A stretch of 64,000 nucleotides of DNA from Nioella nitratireducens (GTDB lineage Bacteria > Pseudomonadota > Alphaproteobacteria > Rhodobacterales > Rhodobacteraceae), in NCBI RefSeq assembly GCF_001879715.1, contig NZ_MNBW01000008.1:124001-188000 (forward strand). The letters are read 5' to 3'. Under the pieces are notes generated by a model. The model was given only the letters and a program-made list of their open reading frames with translations, did no database searches and had not been told where the DNA came from. The position numbers and the translations under genes were made by a program. Shown one piece after another: positions 42,256 through 52,172 of the stretch (its first letter is position 1; each line of letters starts with the position of its first letter).

Positions 42256-43566
42256 TCAGTCGGTGCTTTCCAACCCCTCGGGTTGCCCCACCACCACGAC
42301 GCGCAACCCCTCGGGGTCCATCAGTCGGGCGGCAACGCGGCGCACGTCATCTTGGGTCACCGCGTTCACCCGGTCGTTTCGGGTGTTGATATAGCTGATC
42401 GGCATGTGGTCGGCCTGCATCCCGGCAAGGATCGCCGCGAGGTTTTCATTCCCGGTGAACCGCAAGGGATAGGCGCCGGTGAGGTAGGTCTTGGCGGCCT
42501 CCAGCTCTTCTTCCGCTACGCCGTTTTCGGCCACATCGGCCCATTGCTGGCGCAGCACCTCGACCGCCTGTGCCACCAGATCGTTCGAGGACGAGAACTG
42601 CCCCATCATCATCGGGCCATGGTCGAACAACACGAGAAAGGTCGAGATGCCGTAGGTCAGCCCGCGATCCACGCGGATTTCCTGCATCAGGCGCGACCGG
42701 AAATTGCCCCCACCCAGAACCTGATTCAGCACATAGGCTGCAAAGAAATCGGGGTCATCGCGCTCGATCCCCTCGTGACCGAAAAGCGCTGTCGATTGCG
42801 GAGTCGGATAGTCGATCACAGTCGTGCCGCCGCTCAGGGTATAGGGCGCATCCGCAGGCTGGGGCGCGCCTGTTTCGGGCAGGTCGCCCAACAACCGGTC
42901 GAGCAGCACGCCCAACTCATCCGGGGTGATGTCGCCCGAAACGCCGACCGACACCCGGTCTCGTGCCAGGGCACCCCGATGGGCGGCGATCAGGTCATCG
43001 CGGGTCAGGGCGTTGACGCTGTCCGGCGTTCCCTCTTCGGCCGAGCCATAGGGATGGTCGCCAAACGCCTGTGCATAGAACGCGGCACTGGCCAGTTCCG
43101 CCGGGTCGTGCTGGTTGGAGTCGATAATCGACAGAACCTGCCCGCGCACCCGGTCGATGGCGGTCTGGTCGAAACGCGGGTTCACCAACGCCTCGTGCAA
43201 CAGGTCCACCGCCTGATCGCGATTCTCGGTCAACATCTGGGCAGTGATCGCGATGGAATCGCGATAGGCGCTGAACCCGAAATAGGCGGCCAGCGCTTCC
43301 GACCGGGCCGCGAACTCGGAATTGTTCATGTCACCCGCGCCTTCCTCCAGCAGGCCGGTCATCAGGTAGGTGGCGCCGCGATGATCCGGCGCATCGAGCG
43401 ACGTGCCGCCTTGAAAGCGAATGTCCAGGGCGACGAAGGGCAGGGAATGATCCTCGACCAGCCAGGCGTTAATGCCGCCGGGCGAGGTGACCTCCTGAAT
43501 ATCCACCTGCGCAATGGCGGGCGCGGCGGTCAACACGGCAAGGGCCGTCAGGATAACGCGGAACAT
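42256..43566 (-). CDS. M16-family peptidase homologue, non-catalytic subunit
   Basis: 436 residues with a signal peptide (1-19, ending AIAQ). The insulinase fold is clear, but the zinc motif is lost: where HxxEH is expected the sequence reads GATYLMTGLLEEGAG. The R/Y pair used for peptide C-terminus binding remains at RVDRGLTYGISTF. In two-subunit M16B enzymes this part forms the non-catalytic half with a catalytic partner. Its partner is encoded 11 bases upstream, so a periplasmic heterodimer is likely. The ATG at 43566 follows GGAGAG. Confidence 0.9.
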   Translation of the reverse strand: MFRVILTALAVLTAAPAIAQVDIQEVTSPGGINAWLVEDHSLPFVALDIRFQGGTSLDAPDHRGATYLMTGLLEEGAGDMNNSEFAARSEALAAYFGFSAYRDSIAITAQMLTENRDQAVDLLHEALVNPRFDQTAIDRVRGQVLSIIDSNQHDPAELASAAFYAQAFGDHPYGSAEEGTPDSVNALTRDDLIAAHRGALARDRVSVGVSGDITPDELGVLLDRLLGDLPETGAPQPADAPYTLSGGTTVIDYPTPQSTALFGHEGIERDDPDFFAAYVLNQVLGGGNFRSRLMQEIRVDRGLTYGISTFLVLFDHGPMMMGQFSSSNDLVAQAVEVLRQQWADVAENGVAEEELEAAKTYLTGAYPLRFTGNENLAAILAGMQADHMPISYINTRNDRVNAVTQDDVRRVAARLMDPEGLRVVVVGQPEGLESTD

Positions 43567-43577
43567 GGTCACTCTCC

Positions 43578-44900
43578 TTACAGGCCGGGGGCGTTGAGGT
43601 AACCGGTCACCGAGTGGGTCTCGGTGAACAGGTCGTTGGCGGCCTGCATGACCTCTTCCATGGTGATCGAGTCGATGATGTCGGGCCAAGCTTCGATATC
43701 TTCGACCGTCAGACCAGAGGCGAGGCCGGTGCCATACATCCGCGCCAAGGCGCTGACATCGTCCTGCGAATAGATCATGTCGGCGCGCCACTGGAACTTG
43801 ATGCGTTCGAAGCGTTCGGGGTCAATGCCGTCCTCAAGAAACTGCGCAACAACGCGGTCGAGATCGGCTTCGGCCTCGTCCAGCGAAACGCCGGGAACGG
43901 GCACGTTGTAGAGCGTGAAAACCGTGTCATCGAGATTGGTGCCGTTGTAGCCGGCCGCAGCGTAGAGCGAGCGCTCTTCCTCGACCTGAAGGGTGCGGGG
44001 CAGCACGGCGGTGGGGCCGGAACCGAGGATATTTGACAAGAGCGTCAGCGCCGCCGCCTGACGCTGATCTCCGGGGTCGCGTTCGGGGGCCAGATACTGG
44101 CGCACCACGTAAGGATCGGACACGCGTGGATCTTCGTAGGACACGGTGCGGTCGGCGATCTGCGGCGGCTCGGACGGGCGAACGCGGGCGCCGACGCCCG
44201 AGGGTTCCAGCGGGCCGTAATATTGCTCGGCCAAGGTGCGCACTTCGTCAGGTGTCACATCGCCCGCAACCACCAAGATGGCGTTATCGGGGGCATAATT
44301 GTGATGGTAGAAGTTGAACACGTCAGGGCGGTCCAGCGTCTCGATCTCGTGCCGCCAACCCGCGATCGGGATGCGGTAGGGATGGGCAAGGTAAAGTGCG
44401 GCGCGCATCTGTTCGGTGAAAAGAGCACCTGCGTTGGAATCGGTGCGTTGCGCGCGCTCTTCCAGAATGACGCTACGTTCGGTCGCGATATCCTCGTCCG
44501 TCAGCAGCAGGTTGCGCATCCGGTCGGCTTCCATTTCCATCATCAGGCCAAGCCGGTCGGAGGCGACGCGCTGGAAATAGGCGGTGTAATCCCAACTGGT
44601 AAAGGCGTTGTCAGAGCCGCCATTGGCCTCGACGATCTGGCTGAACTCACCATTGTCGAGCGTATCAGTGGCCTTGAACATCAGGTGTTCAAGGAAGTGC
44701 GCGATGCCGGATCGGCCGGGCGGTTCATCGGCGGCCCCGACGCGATACCAGACCATGTGAACCACGACCGGGGCGCGGTGATCTTCGATCACGACGGCCT
44801 GCATGCCGTTGTCGAGGGTGAATTGGGTGACATCGGCGGCCATCGCCTGCGGGGCCATCGGAACAATGGCCAGACAGGCGGCCAGCGCAAATCGCAGCAT
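43578..44900 (-). CDS. M16-family zinc peptidase, catalytic subunit
   Basis: 440 residues with a signal peptide (1-21, ending AMAA). The inverted zinc motif HFLEH is at residues 68-72, with a further Glu expected in ILEERAQ about 75 residues on. It should cleave small peptides in the periplasm as an active M16B subunit. The ATG at 44900 follows AGAGG. The non-catalytic partner gene lies 11 bases downstream. The order M16A/M16B, DUF3035, lspA is commonly kept in this family of bacteria. Confidence 0.93.
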   Translation of the reverse strand: MLRFALAACLAIVPMAPQAMAADVTQFTLDNGMQAVVIEDHRAPVVVHMVWYRVGAADEPPGRSGIAHFLEHLMFKATDTLDNGEFSQIVEANGGSDNAFTSWDYTAYFQRVASDRLGLMMEMEADRMRNLLLTDEDIATERSVILEERAQRTDSNAGALFTEQMRAALYLAHPYRIPIAGWRHEIETLDRPDVFNFYHHNYAPDNAILVVAGDVTPDEVRTLAEQYYGPLEPSGVGARVRPSEPPQIADRTVSYEDPRVSDPYVVRQYLAPERDPGDQRQAAALTLLSNILGSGPTAVLPRTLQVEEERSLYAAAGYNGTNLDDTVFTLYNVPVPGVSLDEAEADLDRVVAQFLEDGIDPERFERIKFQWRADMIYSQDDVSALARMYGTGLASGLTVEDIEAWPDIIDSITMEEVMQAANDLFTETHSVTGYLNAPGL

Positions 44901-45009
44901 TCGCAACCTCTTGTGAAAAAACGCGTCTCCATCAACAGATACGGGCTTTGCGGCCCGTATCAAGCTTGGTGACAAGGATGTGAGCGGGAACACGCGGCGC
45001 GGTCGGCGA

Positions 45010-45531
45010 TCAATTGCGCGTTGCGCTGCCTTCCGGTGGAGCGGCTGGGGTCCAGATGCCGGCGGCGCGAAGACGCTCAAGCTCGGCATAGCGGTCGAGC
45101 GACATTTCGCGGTAGGCGCGGTGATAGGTGTTCACGGCCGCGATCCGTTCGAGAACGCGGCCCCGGTTGTGGCTGCGGAAATCGAGGTCTTCTGCGGCCA
45201 GCGTCTGGCGGATGTCCTGAGCCACGCCGAAGCGGGTGGCATAGCTGACAAGGCCCTGACCGCCAGACGGCGCACGGTTCACATTGCCTCCAAGCGCCGC
45301 TGCAACGTCGGCCTCAGGGTCGGGATCGGCGAGGTTGCCACCGCCCAAGGTCGGTGCCGGAAGCTGCTGCATGTCGGCAGGCATTTCCAGCGGCCGCGTT
45401 GGCAGGACGCCAAACTCATCCGGGCCCTGGCCGTCTGCACGCAGGTTCAGCAGACGGGGGTCCCCCCGGCTGCACGCCGCCAGTGCCATAAGCACAAGGC
45501 CCAAACCGATCGCTGTGCGAAACCTGCTCAT
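45010..45531 (-). CDS. DUF3035 lipoprotein
   Basis: 173 residues. The signal peptide ends with the lipobox LAAC (Cys20), so it is an outer-membrane or inner-membrane lipoprotein. The family block PDEFGVLPTRPLEMP (near residue 38) is typical of DUF3035 proteins of Rhodobacteraceae. The rest is acidic then helical. Function unknown; it sits between the M16 peptidases and the lipoprotein signal peptidase that would process it. A strong GAGGAGAG precedes the ATG. Confidence 0.85.
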   Translation of the reverse strand: MSRFRTAIGLGLVLMALAACSRGDPRLLNLRADGQGPDEFGVLPTRPLEMPADMQQLPAPTLGGGNLADPDPEADVAAALGGNVNRAPSGGQGLVSYATRFGVAQDIRQTLAAEDLDFRSHNRGRVLERIAAVNTYHRAYREMSLDRYAELERLRAAGIWTPAAPPEGSATRN

Positions 45532-45576
45532 CCAGTCTCTCCTCTCGGTCGGGTTTAGCGCAAGATTACACCGACG

Positions 45577-46050
45577 TCACGGGGTCATCTTCTTCGTATC
45601 GGCGAAGATCAGCAAGCCCAAGGCGCCCACGAAAATGCCCACATCCGCGATGTTGAAGGCAAAGGGGTTCTCGAAGCCGCAGCAGCTGGTGTTCAGGAAG
45701 TCGGCAACAGCCCCGTAGATCACCCGATCAGTCGCGTTCGACAGCGCCCCGCCCACGATCGCGCCAGCCGACAGCCACGAAATGGGGCGATGCATGCCAT
45801 TGCGCGCCCACCACAGCAGCCACGCGGAAATGACGAAGGCCAGCGCCACCAGAAGCCAGCGGGTGGCGTTGGCGTCATTCGACAGCAGGCCGAAATTGAC
45901 CCCGGTGTTCCAGCCCATGCGGAAGGTGAGATAGGGCGGGAAAACCGCGATCTCGCCTGCGTCGCGCAGGTTCATCCCGTAGAGGACAGCCCATTTGCTG
46001 ATCTGGTCGATGCCGAACCAGAACAGGGCGGAAAGGAGGGTGAGACGCAT
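45577..46050 (-). CDS. lspA: Lipoprotein signal peptidase (signal peptidase II)
   Basis: 157 residues with four membrane helices. The catalytic Asp pair is in NATDRVIYG and FNIADVGIF, and the conserved NTGVNFG block is present. It cleaves prolipoproteins at the lipidated Cys at the outer face of the inner membrane. The ATG at 46050 gives the usual N-terminus; an ORF start at 46077 lies upstream. A DUF3035 lipoprotein follows 45 bases later, and purH lies upstream across a 145-bp gap. Confidence 0.95.
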   Translation of the reverse strand: MRLTLLSALFWFGIDQISKWAVLYGMNLRDAGEIAVFPPYLTFRMGWNTGVNFGLLSNDANATRWLLVALAFVISAWLLWWARNGMHRPISWLSAGAIVGGALSNATDRVIYGAVADFLNTSCCGFENPFAFNIADVGIFVGALGLLIFADTKKMTP

Positions 46051-46080
46051 GGCAGTGCCTTTTACTGGGCCGGTCAACTG

Positions 46081-46170
46081 GGCGGTCTGGGTGTTTCACC
46101 GCCTTGCGGCGGCGATGCGTGGCAGGGTGCTGCCCCCACACCCCCTAAAGTACCTCCCCAAGAAGAAGGG
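46081..46170 (+). repeat. Copy 2 of a dispersed intergenic element
   Basis: In the 145-bp gap between purH and lspA, GGCGG and GCGGCGGCG segments precede an AGTA and then the 13-mer CCCAAGAAGAAGG at 46157-46169, followed by GGAG. It matches the element at 21529 in the opposite orientation. No gene is visible in the gap. Confidence 0.5.
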
Positions 46171-46195
46171 CTGGAGAGAGAAGGTTCAACCCCTT

Positions 46196-47785
46196 TCAGT
46201 GCCGGAAATGGCGCATCGCGGTGAAGACCATGGCAAGACCGGCCTCGTCTGCCGCCGCGATCACTTCGTCGTCGCGCATCGACCCGCCCGGCTGGATGAC
46301 GCAGGTCGCGCCTGCGGCGGCGGCTTCCATCAGCCCATCGGGGAAGGGGAAGAACGCATCCGACGCAACGGCGGCCCCCTTGGTCAGCGGTTCGGGCAGG
46401 CCGAGCGCCTCGGCCATCCGTTCGGCCTTTTTCGCGGCGATCAGGGCAGAGTCGACTCGGCTCATCTGGCCCGCACCGACCCCCACGGTCGCGCCGTCAC
46501 GCACGTAGACGATGGCGTTGGACTTGACGTGCTTGGCCACTTTCCACGCGAAAAGAAGGTCGCGCATCTGGGCGTCTGTGGGGGCCAGCTTGGTCACGAC
46601 CTTCAGGTCGTCCATGCCGACGAAGCCGTTGTCCTTGTCTTGCAACAGGAAGCCGCCCGCGACCTGCCGGAAGGTCTGCCCGCCCGCGCGCGCATCGGGC
46701 AGGCCGCCGGTGGTCAGCAGGCGCAGGTTCTTCTTGGCGGCGAAGACCTCTTTCGCCTCGTCCGAGGCACCGGGCGCAATCACCACCTCGGTGAAAATAC
46801 CGGTGATTTCGCGGGCGGTTTCTGCGTCGAGCGGCTGGTTCAGCGCAACGATCCCACCGAATGCACTGGTGCGGTCACAGTCGAAAGCGGCCTTGTAAGC
46901 ATCGAGCAATGTCGCGCCGGTGGCCACGCCGCAAGGGTTGGCGTGCTTGATGATAGCGCAGGCGGGGCCCTGGGCCGGAGTGAACTCGGCCACCAGTTCA
47001 AAGGCCGCGTCGGTGTCGTTGATGTTGTTGTAGCTAAGTTCTTTACCCTGATGCTGGACAGCGGTGGCAACCCCTTCGCGACCCGAGCCATCGACATAGA
47101 AGGCGGCCTGCTGATGGCTGTTTTCGCCGTAGCGCAAAGTCTGCTTCAGTGTGCCGGCAAAGGCGCGGCGGCGGGGGGCCTTGTTTCCGAGTGCTCCGGC
47201 CATCCAGGCCGAGACAGCGGCATCATAGGCGGCGGTGCGGGAATAGGCGGCCAGGGCCAGTTGCTGGCGGAAGGAATAGGTCGTCGCGCCATCGTTCCGG
47301 GCCAGTTGGTCAAGCAGGGCGGCGTAATCCTCGGGGTCGGTCACGACGTTGACGAAAGCGTGGTTCTTGGCCCCGGCGCGGATCATTGCGGGGCCGCCGA
47401 TGTCGATATTCTCGATGCAGTCGGCATAGTCCGCGCCCTTGGCGACGGTCGCCTCGAACGGGTAGAGGTTGACGACCAAAAGGTCGATGCCCTCGATCCC
47501 GTGCTCCTGCATCGCGGCCAAGTGGGCTTCGTTGTCGCGCAGGGCCAGCAGGCCACCATGCACCTTGGGGTGCAAGGTTTTCACGCGGCCATCCATCATC
47601 TCGGGAAACCCCGTGACCTCGGCCACGTCCTTGACCGCCAGGCCCGCTTCGCGCATCGCGCGGGCCGAGCCGCCGGTAGAGAGCAGCTCCACGCCCCGGT
47701 CGGCAAGCGCCTTGGCGAAGTCGATCAGGCCGGTCTTGTCGGAAACGGAAAGAAGGGCGCGGCGCAGCGGCACGAGGTCGGTCAT
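46196..47785 (-). CDS. purH: Bifunctional AICAR formyltransferase / IMP cyclohydrolase
   Basis: 529 residues, full PurH length. The IMP cyclohydrolase domain is first (about 1-195) with [15 protein letters not shown] at its start and TSDKTG-like [10 protein letters not shown] as the nucleotide loop. The formyltransferase domain follows with [12 protein letters not shown] and the KHANPCG active-site motif. The last two steps to IMP are carried out in the cytoplasm. The ATG at 47785 with GGAG fits; an ORF start at 47866 is too long. It lies just after a heparinase-like gene on the same strand (16 bases apart). Confidence 0.96.
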   Translation of the reverse strand: MTDLVPLRRALLSVSDKTGLIDFAKALADRGVELLSTGGSARAMREAGLAVKDVAEVTGFPEMMDGRVKTLHPKVHGGLLALRDNEAHLAAMQEHGIEGIDLLVVNLYPFEATVAKGADYADCIENIDIGGPAMIRAGAKNHAFVNVVTDPEDYAALLDQLARNDGATTYSFRQQLALAAYSRTAAYDAAVSAWMAGALGNKAPRRRAFAGTLKQTLRYGENSHQQAAFYVDGSGREGVATAVQHQGKELSYNNINDTDAAFELVAEFTPAQGPACAIIKHANPCGVATGATLLDAYKAAFDCDRTSAFGGIVALNQPLDAETAREITGIFTEVVIAPGASDEAKEVFAAKKNLRLLTTGGLPDARAGGQTFRQVAGGFLLQDKDNGFVGMDDLKVVTKLAPTDAQMRDLLFAWKVAKHVKSNAIVYVRDGATVGVGAGQMSRVDSALIAAKKAERMAEALGLPEPLTKGAAVASDAFFPFPDGLMEAAAAGATCVIQPGGSMRDDEVIAAADEAGLAMVFTAMRHFRH

Positions 47786-47801
47786 GGTATCTCCTGTCAT
47801 C

Positions 47802-49568
47802 TCAGAGCCGGAGAGGGTCTTGCGAATAGTCGCGGCGTCCCCGCGGCGCGTCGGCGGGTTTGGCAAGGCTCCAGCTTACGGCGCTGCCATAATCGGTTAC
47901 GCGGGAAGATAGAACGATTTGTTTTGTCGCGCGCGGCTTCAGACGGCCGGATTCGAGGTAAACGCTCTTTTCCAGCGTCAGATTTGCCTCTCGACCGTGA
48001 CGAAACACCCAGACTTCGCCGCCGCGCAGGGTCAACGACACGGCCGCGCCGCCCAGGTCCAGTTCGGCCTCGACATCGGGGTGCAAGTGGAAGCGCACGG
48101 AATAGGGGATGCCTTCGATGGGCAGGCGGGTCATCACCCGGTCCAGCGTGTCGCGGTCCTTGTCGGTAATGGCGGCCAGCCCATCTTCGCCTCGCAAAAG
48201 CCGCCCGTCACTTTCCAGACTGAGACTGCGCAGGTGGATCAGGCCGTGGGTCCGGCGGTATCCGTCATGGGAAAAGGCGACGGCGCGGGCGCCGCCGCTG
48301 TCGCTTTCCTGCACCTCAACGGTTTCCGGGCCTTCCAGAAGCGGTTGCTTGACCACGCCGTGATAGGCCGAGCGCGGTCCGAGCCGCGCCGAGGAATAGC
48401 CGTCGATGGCCAGTGTCGAATGCGAAGAGGTGGCCCGCCCCGCCCGGCGCCAGTCAGCCCCGAACCCCGCGCCGGACCCGCAATTGACGATCACCGGACG
48501 GCGACCGGACGTCAACTCGAAGGCCAGCGTGGAGGCGTGGGAATTATAGGCTTCTGGCCCCAGCATCGGCGCGGCCGCATCGACCACGACCGAGGTGCGC
48601 CCGCCGGCCAGCCGAGCATAGCCCATGGCAAGCCCCGAAACCGTTGCGGGCCGCACGCCCGATTGCGCCAGTGCCTGGTCGAGCCGCCCGGTCTGCCCAC
48701 CCCCGCCGCCCTGAAACCGCGCCAGCCCGCCATCGGTGTGGCGCAGGCTGCGCAGGGTCGGCGCGATGCGCATGATCGCGGTATCGACCGCCGGGTCCGG
48801 GCGCTTGCCGGATTCCGCCAGCACGGCGGCGGTCCAGGTCAGCAGGGTAAAGACACCCAGCAATTCTTCCGGATTGCGTGTGACGATCCCGCCCGAGGCA
48901 TCGACCTCGCGTGCGCATTCCTGTGCCAAGGCCTTGAGCGCCGGTTTCAGGTGGTGGGCCACACCCGTCAGCGAACAAGCCGAGTAGATCAGCCCTGTCA
49001 GTGCTTCGAACCGCGGCAGCCCGTGCGAGGTGGTGCGCCAGCGGCGGGCGAGGAAATCGGCCTGTCGCCCGAGGGTGGCATACAAGGCGCGTGTGTCGGT
49101 CTGGTCCTGCCCGCTCATCAAAAAGAGCGCATGGCTGATCCAGCGAATCTGGCGACGCCCGACAAGATCGGGGGTCCAGCCCGGCCCCTTGCCGGTGCCG
49201 TAGCGGGTCAGCCAGCTTGCCAGCCAGTCCTGAGCCATCGGGCGGCCCGATCCATCGGCCACGGCGGCCAGATGGTCGAGCCATTCGAAGCCATGCAATT
49301 CGTCCTCGAACGCGTCCGAGGGCGGATCGAGTGCCCATGGCACATCCCGTGGCATCTGCACCAGAACCCCGGCGAACAGCAGGTTTCCGGCCATCAACTG
49401 CCGTCCGCGCGCATCCGACCCGATCGAGCGCGGAACGGGCTGCGAGGTAAAACCTTTGGGATTGGGCCCATAGCCCGCCCGCCACGCGGCCCACCGATTG
49501 GCGAACCGGCGCAAATGCCCGGGACGCTCCCTGAGGGAGACCGGGGCAGGGGACAGGGTGTCGGACAT
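47802..49568 (-). CDS. Heparinase II/III-like protein without obvious signal peptide
   Basis: 588 residues. The N-terminal half is helical (alpha/alpha toroid type) with [12 protein letters not shown] and [13 protein letters not shown]. The second half is beta-rich with the family block [17 protein letters not shown] and a [12 protein letters not shown] segment. Related proteins cleave uronic-acid glycans, but the N-terminus here is basic and lacks a hydrophobic signal, so export and real lyase activity are uncertain. It lies between rsmB (45 bases) and purH (16 bases), an arrangement widely kept in alphaproteobacteria, which hints at a conserved but undefined role. Confidence 0.82.
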   Translation of the reverse strand: MSDTLSPAPVSLRERPGHLRRFANRWAAWRAGYGPNPKGFTSQPVPRSIGSDARGRQLMAGNLLFAGVLVQMPRDVPWALDPPSDAFEDELHGFEWLDHLAAVADGSGRPMAQDWLASWLTRYGTGKGPGWTPDLVGRRQIRWISHALFLMSGQDQTDTRALYATLGRQADFLARRWRTTSHGLPRFEALTGLIYSACSLTGVAHHLKPALKALAQECAREVDASGGIVTRNPEELLGVFTLLTWTAAVLAESGKRPDPAVDTAIMRIAPTLRSLRHTDGGLARFQGGGGGQTGRLDQALAQSGVRPATVSGLAMGYARLAGGRTSVVVDAAAPMLGPEAYNSHASTLAFELTSGRRPVIVNCGSGAGFGADWRRAGRATSSHSTLAIDGYSSARLGPRSAYHGVVKQPLLEGPETVEVQESDSGGARAVAFSHDGYRRTHGLIHLRSLSLESDGRLLRGEDGLAAITDKDRDTLDRVMTRLPIEGIPYSVRFHLHPDVEAELDLGGAAVSLTLRGGEVWVFRHGREANLTLEKSVYLESGRLKPRATKQIVLSSRVTDYGSAVSWSLAKPADAPRGRRDYSQDPLRL

Positions 49569-49613
49569 GTGAAGCGGACTGCTCTTATTCTTGTGTCCGC
49601 AGGATAGCAGGTC

Positions 49614-50876
49614 TCAGCCGCGTTTCAAAAGGGCCATGTAGAAGCCGTCCATTCCGCCCATGTCGGCCCAGAAATCGGGGCGCAGACGCAATCCGCCCTC
49701 GGGGCTGGCCCAAATCTGATCGCCGCCGAGCGGGACGGGGTCGATGGGGACAATGGTCAGATCGTCATGGCGCTTCAGCGCAGCCTTGACCTGATTCTCA
49801 CCCTCGTTCGGCAACAGCGAACAGGTGCAGTAGACCATGCGCCCGCCGGGCTTTAGCAGCGTGTGCGCCTTGTCGATCATCTGCATTTGCAAACGGGTCA
49901 GGGATTCGACCTCGGCCGAGGTCTTGACGAAGGGCAGATCGGGGTGGCGACGGATGGTGCCGGTCGCCGAACAGGGCGCGTCCAGCAGGATCGCGTCGAA
50001 AGGGTCGGCGTCATAGGTCAGGGCATCATCGGCGACAAGGCTGGCGGTCAACCGGGTGCGCGAGAGGTTTTCCGCAACCCGCCTGAGCCGCGACTCGGAC
50101 ACATCGAGGGCGGTTACATCGGCCCCGGCGGCGGCAAGCTGCATGGTCTTGCCGCCGGGTGCGGCGCACAGGTCGAGCACGCGTTGGCCCGCGACATCGC
50201 CCAACAGCCGGGCGGGCAGGGCGGCAGCGGCGTCTTGCACCCACCAATCCCCGGTCTCGTAGCCAGGCAGGGCCGTGACCTGCGCCTGAGCCAGACGATA
50301 GGAGCCGGTGGGCAGCAACGTGGCGCCCTCCACGGTGACGCCGGGTTTTGGGGTGATGTCGATCGGGGTGGCGCGTTCATGAGCGGCCTCCATGGCCGCG
50401 ACGGCCTCGACCCCATAGGCCTTGTGCAGCGGTTTGCGCAGCCAGATCGGCAGGGCCTGCGGGGGGGTGCTGGCCCATGTGTCGCGCGCTTCTGCATCCA
50501 GTTTGCGCAGGACAGCGTTGATCATGCCCGAGGCGCGGGACCAGCGGGGATGGCGCTTGGCAATCTCGACGAGCGAGGCGACGACGCCGTGGGGTTCCGA
50601 GCCATCCACCAGCAATTCCGCCGCCCCGAGGCGCAGCAGGTTCTGCACGGCAAGCGTGGGGCGACGTTGCAGATAGGGCCGCAAGACGGCATCGAGCCGC
50701 CCCAAATGCCGCAAAACCGTAAGGGCCAGCCGGTGCGCGCGGGCGGCTTCTTCGCCCGACAGCTCTGCGGGGGTGGGCAGGTGCGACAAAAGCCGATGCT
50801 CCATCATGACGGCGCGCAGGGCGTCCAGCGCTGCACGGCGGGCGGGCAGGCCGGTATCGTTGCCGGTCTCAGACAT
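49614..50876 (-). CDS. rsmB: 16S rRNA m5C967 methyltransferase family (RsmB/Sun)
   Basis: 420 residues. An N-terminal NusB-like RNA-binding domain (about 8-135) is followed by a Rossmann methyltransferase with LDLCAAPGGKTMQLAA (SAM loop), DAPCSATGTIRRHPD (catalytic DAPCS Cys) and YCTCSLLPNEGENQ. It methylates C967 of 16S rRNA. The ATG at 50876 follows AGAGGA. The order rsmB, heparinase-like, purH is one transcript candidate. The divergent sdhAF4 start lies 69 bases away. Confidence 0.95.
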   Translation of the reverse strand: MSETGNDTGLPARRAALDALRAVMMEHRLLSHLPTPAELSGEEAARAHRLALTVLRHLGRLDAVLRPYLQRRPTLAVQNLLRLGAAELLVDGSEPHGVVASLVEIAKRHPRWSRASGMINAVLRKLDAEARDTWASTPPQALPIWLRKPLHKAYGVEAVAAMEAAHERATPIDITPKPGVTVEGATLLPTGSYRLAQAQVTALPGYETGDWWVQDAAAALPARLLGDVAGQRVLDLCAAPGGKTMQLAAAGADVTALDVSESRLRRVAENLSRTRLTASLVADDALTYDADPFDAILLDAPCSATGTIRRHPDLPFVKTSAEVESLTRLQMQMIDKAHTLLKPGGRMVYCTCSLLPNEGENQVKAALKRHDDLTIVPIDPVPLGGDQIWASPEGGLRLRPDFWADMGGMDGFYMALLKRG

Positions 50877-50945
50877 GGGCGGTCCTCTTGTCACTCAACC
50901 CGGGCGGGGTATATCAAAGCCACAGACCGCACAAGGATGGCACAG

Positions 50946-51137
50946 ATGTCCGATCAGAGCCCGCAAGACGCGCCCCCCGACCTGCCCCCCGCAGCACAGC
51001 GTGCGCTGGCCGAGGCAGAGGAACGGCGCAAGGCCGCGAAGGCGTTGGACCTTCCTACGGAACTTGGCGGGCGCGACGGACCCGAGCCCGTGCGGTATGG
51101 CGATTGGGAAAAGAAGGGCATCGCGGTCGATTTCTGA
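50946..51137 (+). CDS. DUF1674 / succinate dehydrogenase assembly factor 4 homologue
   Basis: 63 residues. The C-terminal block LGGRDGPEPVRYGDWEKKG is the signature of DUF1674, the bacterial relative of mitochondrial SdhAF4, which helps flavinylated SdhA join SdhB. Upstream is an acidic, Pro-rich segment and a short charged helix. The ATG at 50946 has AAGGA 9 bases upstream; an ATG at 50937 is the alternative. It lies divergent from rsmB. No sdh genes are close. Confidence 0.85.
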   Translation: MSDQSPQDAPPDLPPAAQRALAEAEERRKAAKALDLPTELGGRDGPEPVRYGDWEKKGIAVDF

Positions 51138-51138
51138 T

Positions 51139-51165
51139 GCCAGACGCACGGTCACCTCGTCTGGC
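51139..51165 (+). terminator. Inverted repeat between sdhAF4 and dapB, possible terminator
   Basis: A perfect 8-bp stem GCCAGACG / CGTCTGGC with an 11-base loop lies directly after the sdhAF4 stop (within 2 bases). No T run follows, so termination is not certain. Confidence 0.4.
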
Positions 51166-51242
51166 CGCAAGCGTCTTTCCCCGGACTGAACAGTTGTGCA
51201 CCCTGCCTCGACCCAGCCCCGACCTGCCGCGGAGGGCTGGCT

Positions 51243-52055
51243 TCAGCGCATCCCCAAAACATCGAGCATGTCGAAATCGCCGGGGCCCTTGCCCTGCCCC
51301 CAAAGCGCAGCCTTGAGCGCGCCGCGGCCGAAGATGGCGCGGTCGGTGGCGACGTGGCGCAACACGATGCGCTCGCCCTCGCCCGCGAACAGCACGTCAT
51401 GCTCGCCCACGATGTCGCCGCCGCGGATGGCGGAAAAACCGATATGGCCGCGTGTCCGGGCCCCGGTGATGCCGTCTCGTCCCCGGTCGGCTGCCGCGTT
51501 AAGGTCGATGCCGCGCCCGTCTGCGGCGGCCTGCCCCAGCATCAGCGCGGTGCCCGAAGGCGCGTCGACCTTGTGGCGGTGATGGGCCTCGATCACCTCG
51601 ATATCGAAATCGGCGTCCAGCGCGGCGGCGACCTGCCGGGTGATCTGCACCAGAAGGTTCACGCCGAGGCTCATGTTGCCGGCGCGGATGATCGTCGCGT
51701 GGCGCGCGGCATGGCCGAGCGCGGTTATGTCGGCATCGGACAGGCCGGTGGTGCCAATGACGTGGACGCAACGCGCCTGCGCGGTCAGTTGGGCATGGGC
51801 CAGCGTCGCGGCGGGCGAGGTAAAGTCGATCACAGCCTGCGCGTTCACGATGGCATCAATAGGGTCGCCATGGACCATTACGCCAGTGGCTGCCCCGCCC
51901 ATGCATTCGCCCAGATCGCGGCCCGCCCAGTCATGGTCCGGTCGTTCGGTCACTGCGACCAGATGCGCGGCGGGGCTTTCGGTCACCAGTTTGATCAGCA
52001 TCTGGCCCATCCGGCCCGACGCGCCCATCACCGCGATTCCTACGCTGCCCTGCAT
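51243..52055 (-). CDS. dapB: 4-hydroxy-tetrahydrodipicolinate reductase
   Basis: 270 residues, full DapB length. The NAD(P)H loop GASGRMGQM is at the start, and the substrate-binding signature [16 protein letters not shown] is intact. It reduces HTPA to tetrahydrodipicolinate on the way to diaminopimelate and lysine, in the cytoplasm, and so also supplies the cell wall. The ATG at 52055 gives the usual start. A long ORF on to 52814 is just antisense to rbfA and is not real coding. Confidence 0.96.
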   Translation of the reverse strand: MQGSVGIAVMGASGRMGQMLIKLVTESPAAHLVAVTERPDHDWAGRDLGECMGGAATGVMVHGDPIDAIVNAQAVIDFTSPAATLAHAQLTAQARCVHVIGTTGLSDADITALGHAARHATIIRAGNMSLGVNLLVQITRQVAAALDADFDIEVIEAHHRHKVDAPSGTALMLGQAAADGRGIDLNAAADRGRDGITGARTRGHIGFSAIRGGDIVGEHDVLFAGEGERIVLRHVATDRAIFGRGALKAALWGQGKGPGDFDMLDVLGMR

Positions 52056-52172
52056 GGTCTTCCCCTTTGGCTGAAACCTGCCAATTGCTCTACCGCACCC
52101 GTGGCGTGCGCGAAAGCGGTTGCTTGCGAGGGGGCGGGTGATCCCATAAGTGGGGGTCAAAGGATGATACCC

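Noticed and set aside
45995-48169. A 724-residue plus-strand ORF antisense to purH and the heparinase-like gene
   Set aside because: It is composed of shadow codons of two well-supported reverse-strand genes. The high GC3 leaves few stops on the opposite strand. No domain is recognisable and there is no ribosome site.
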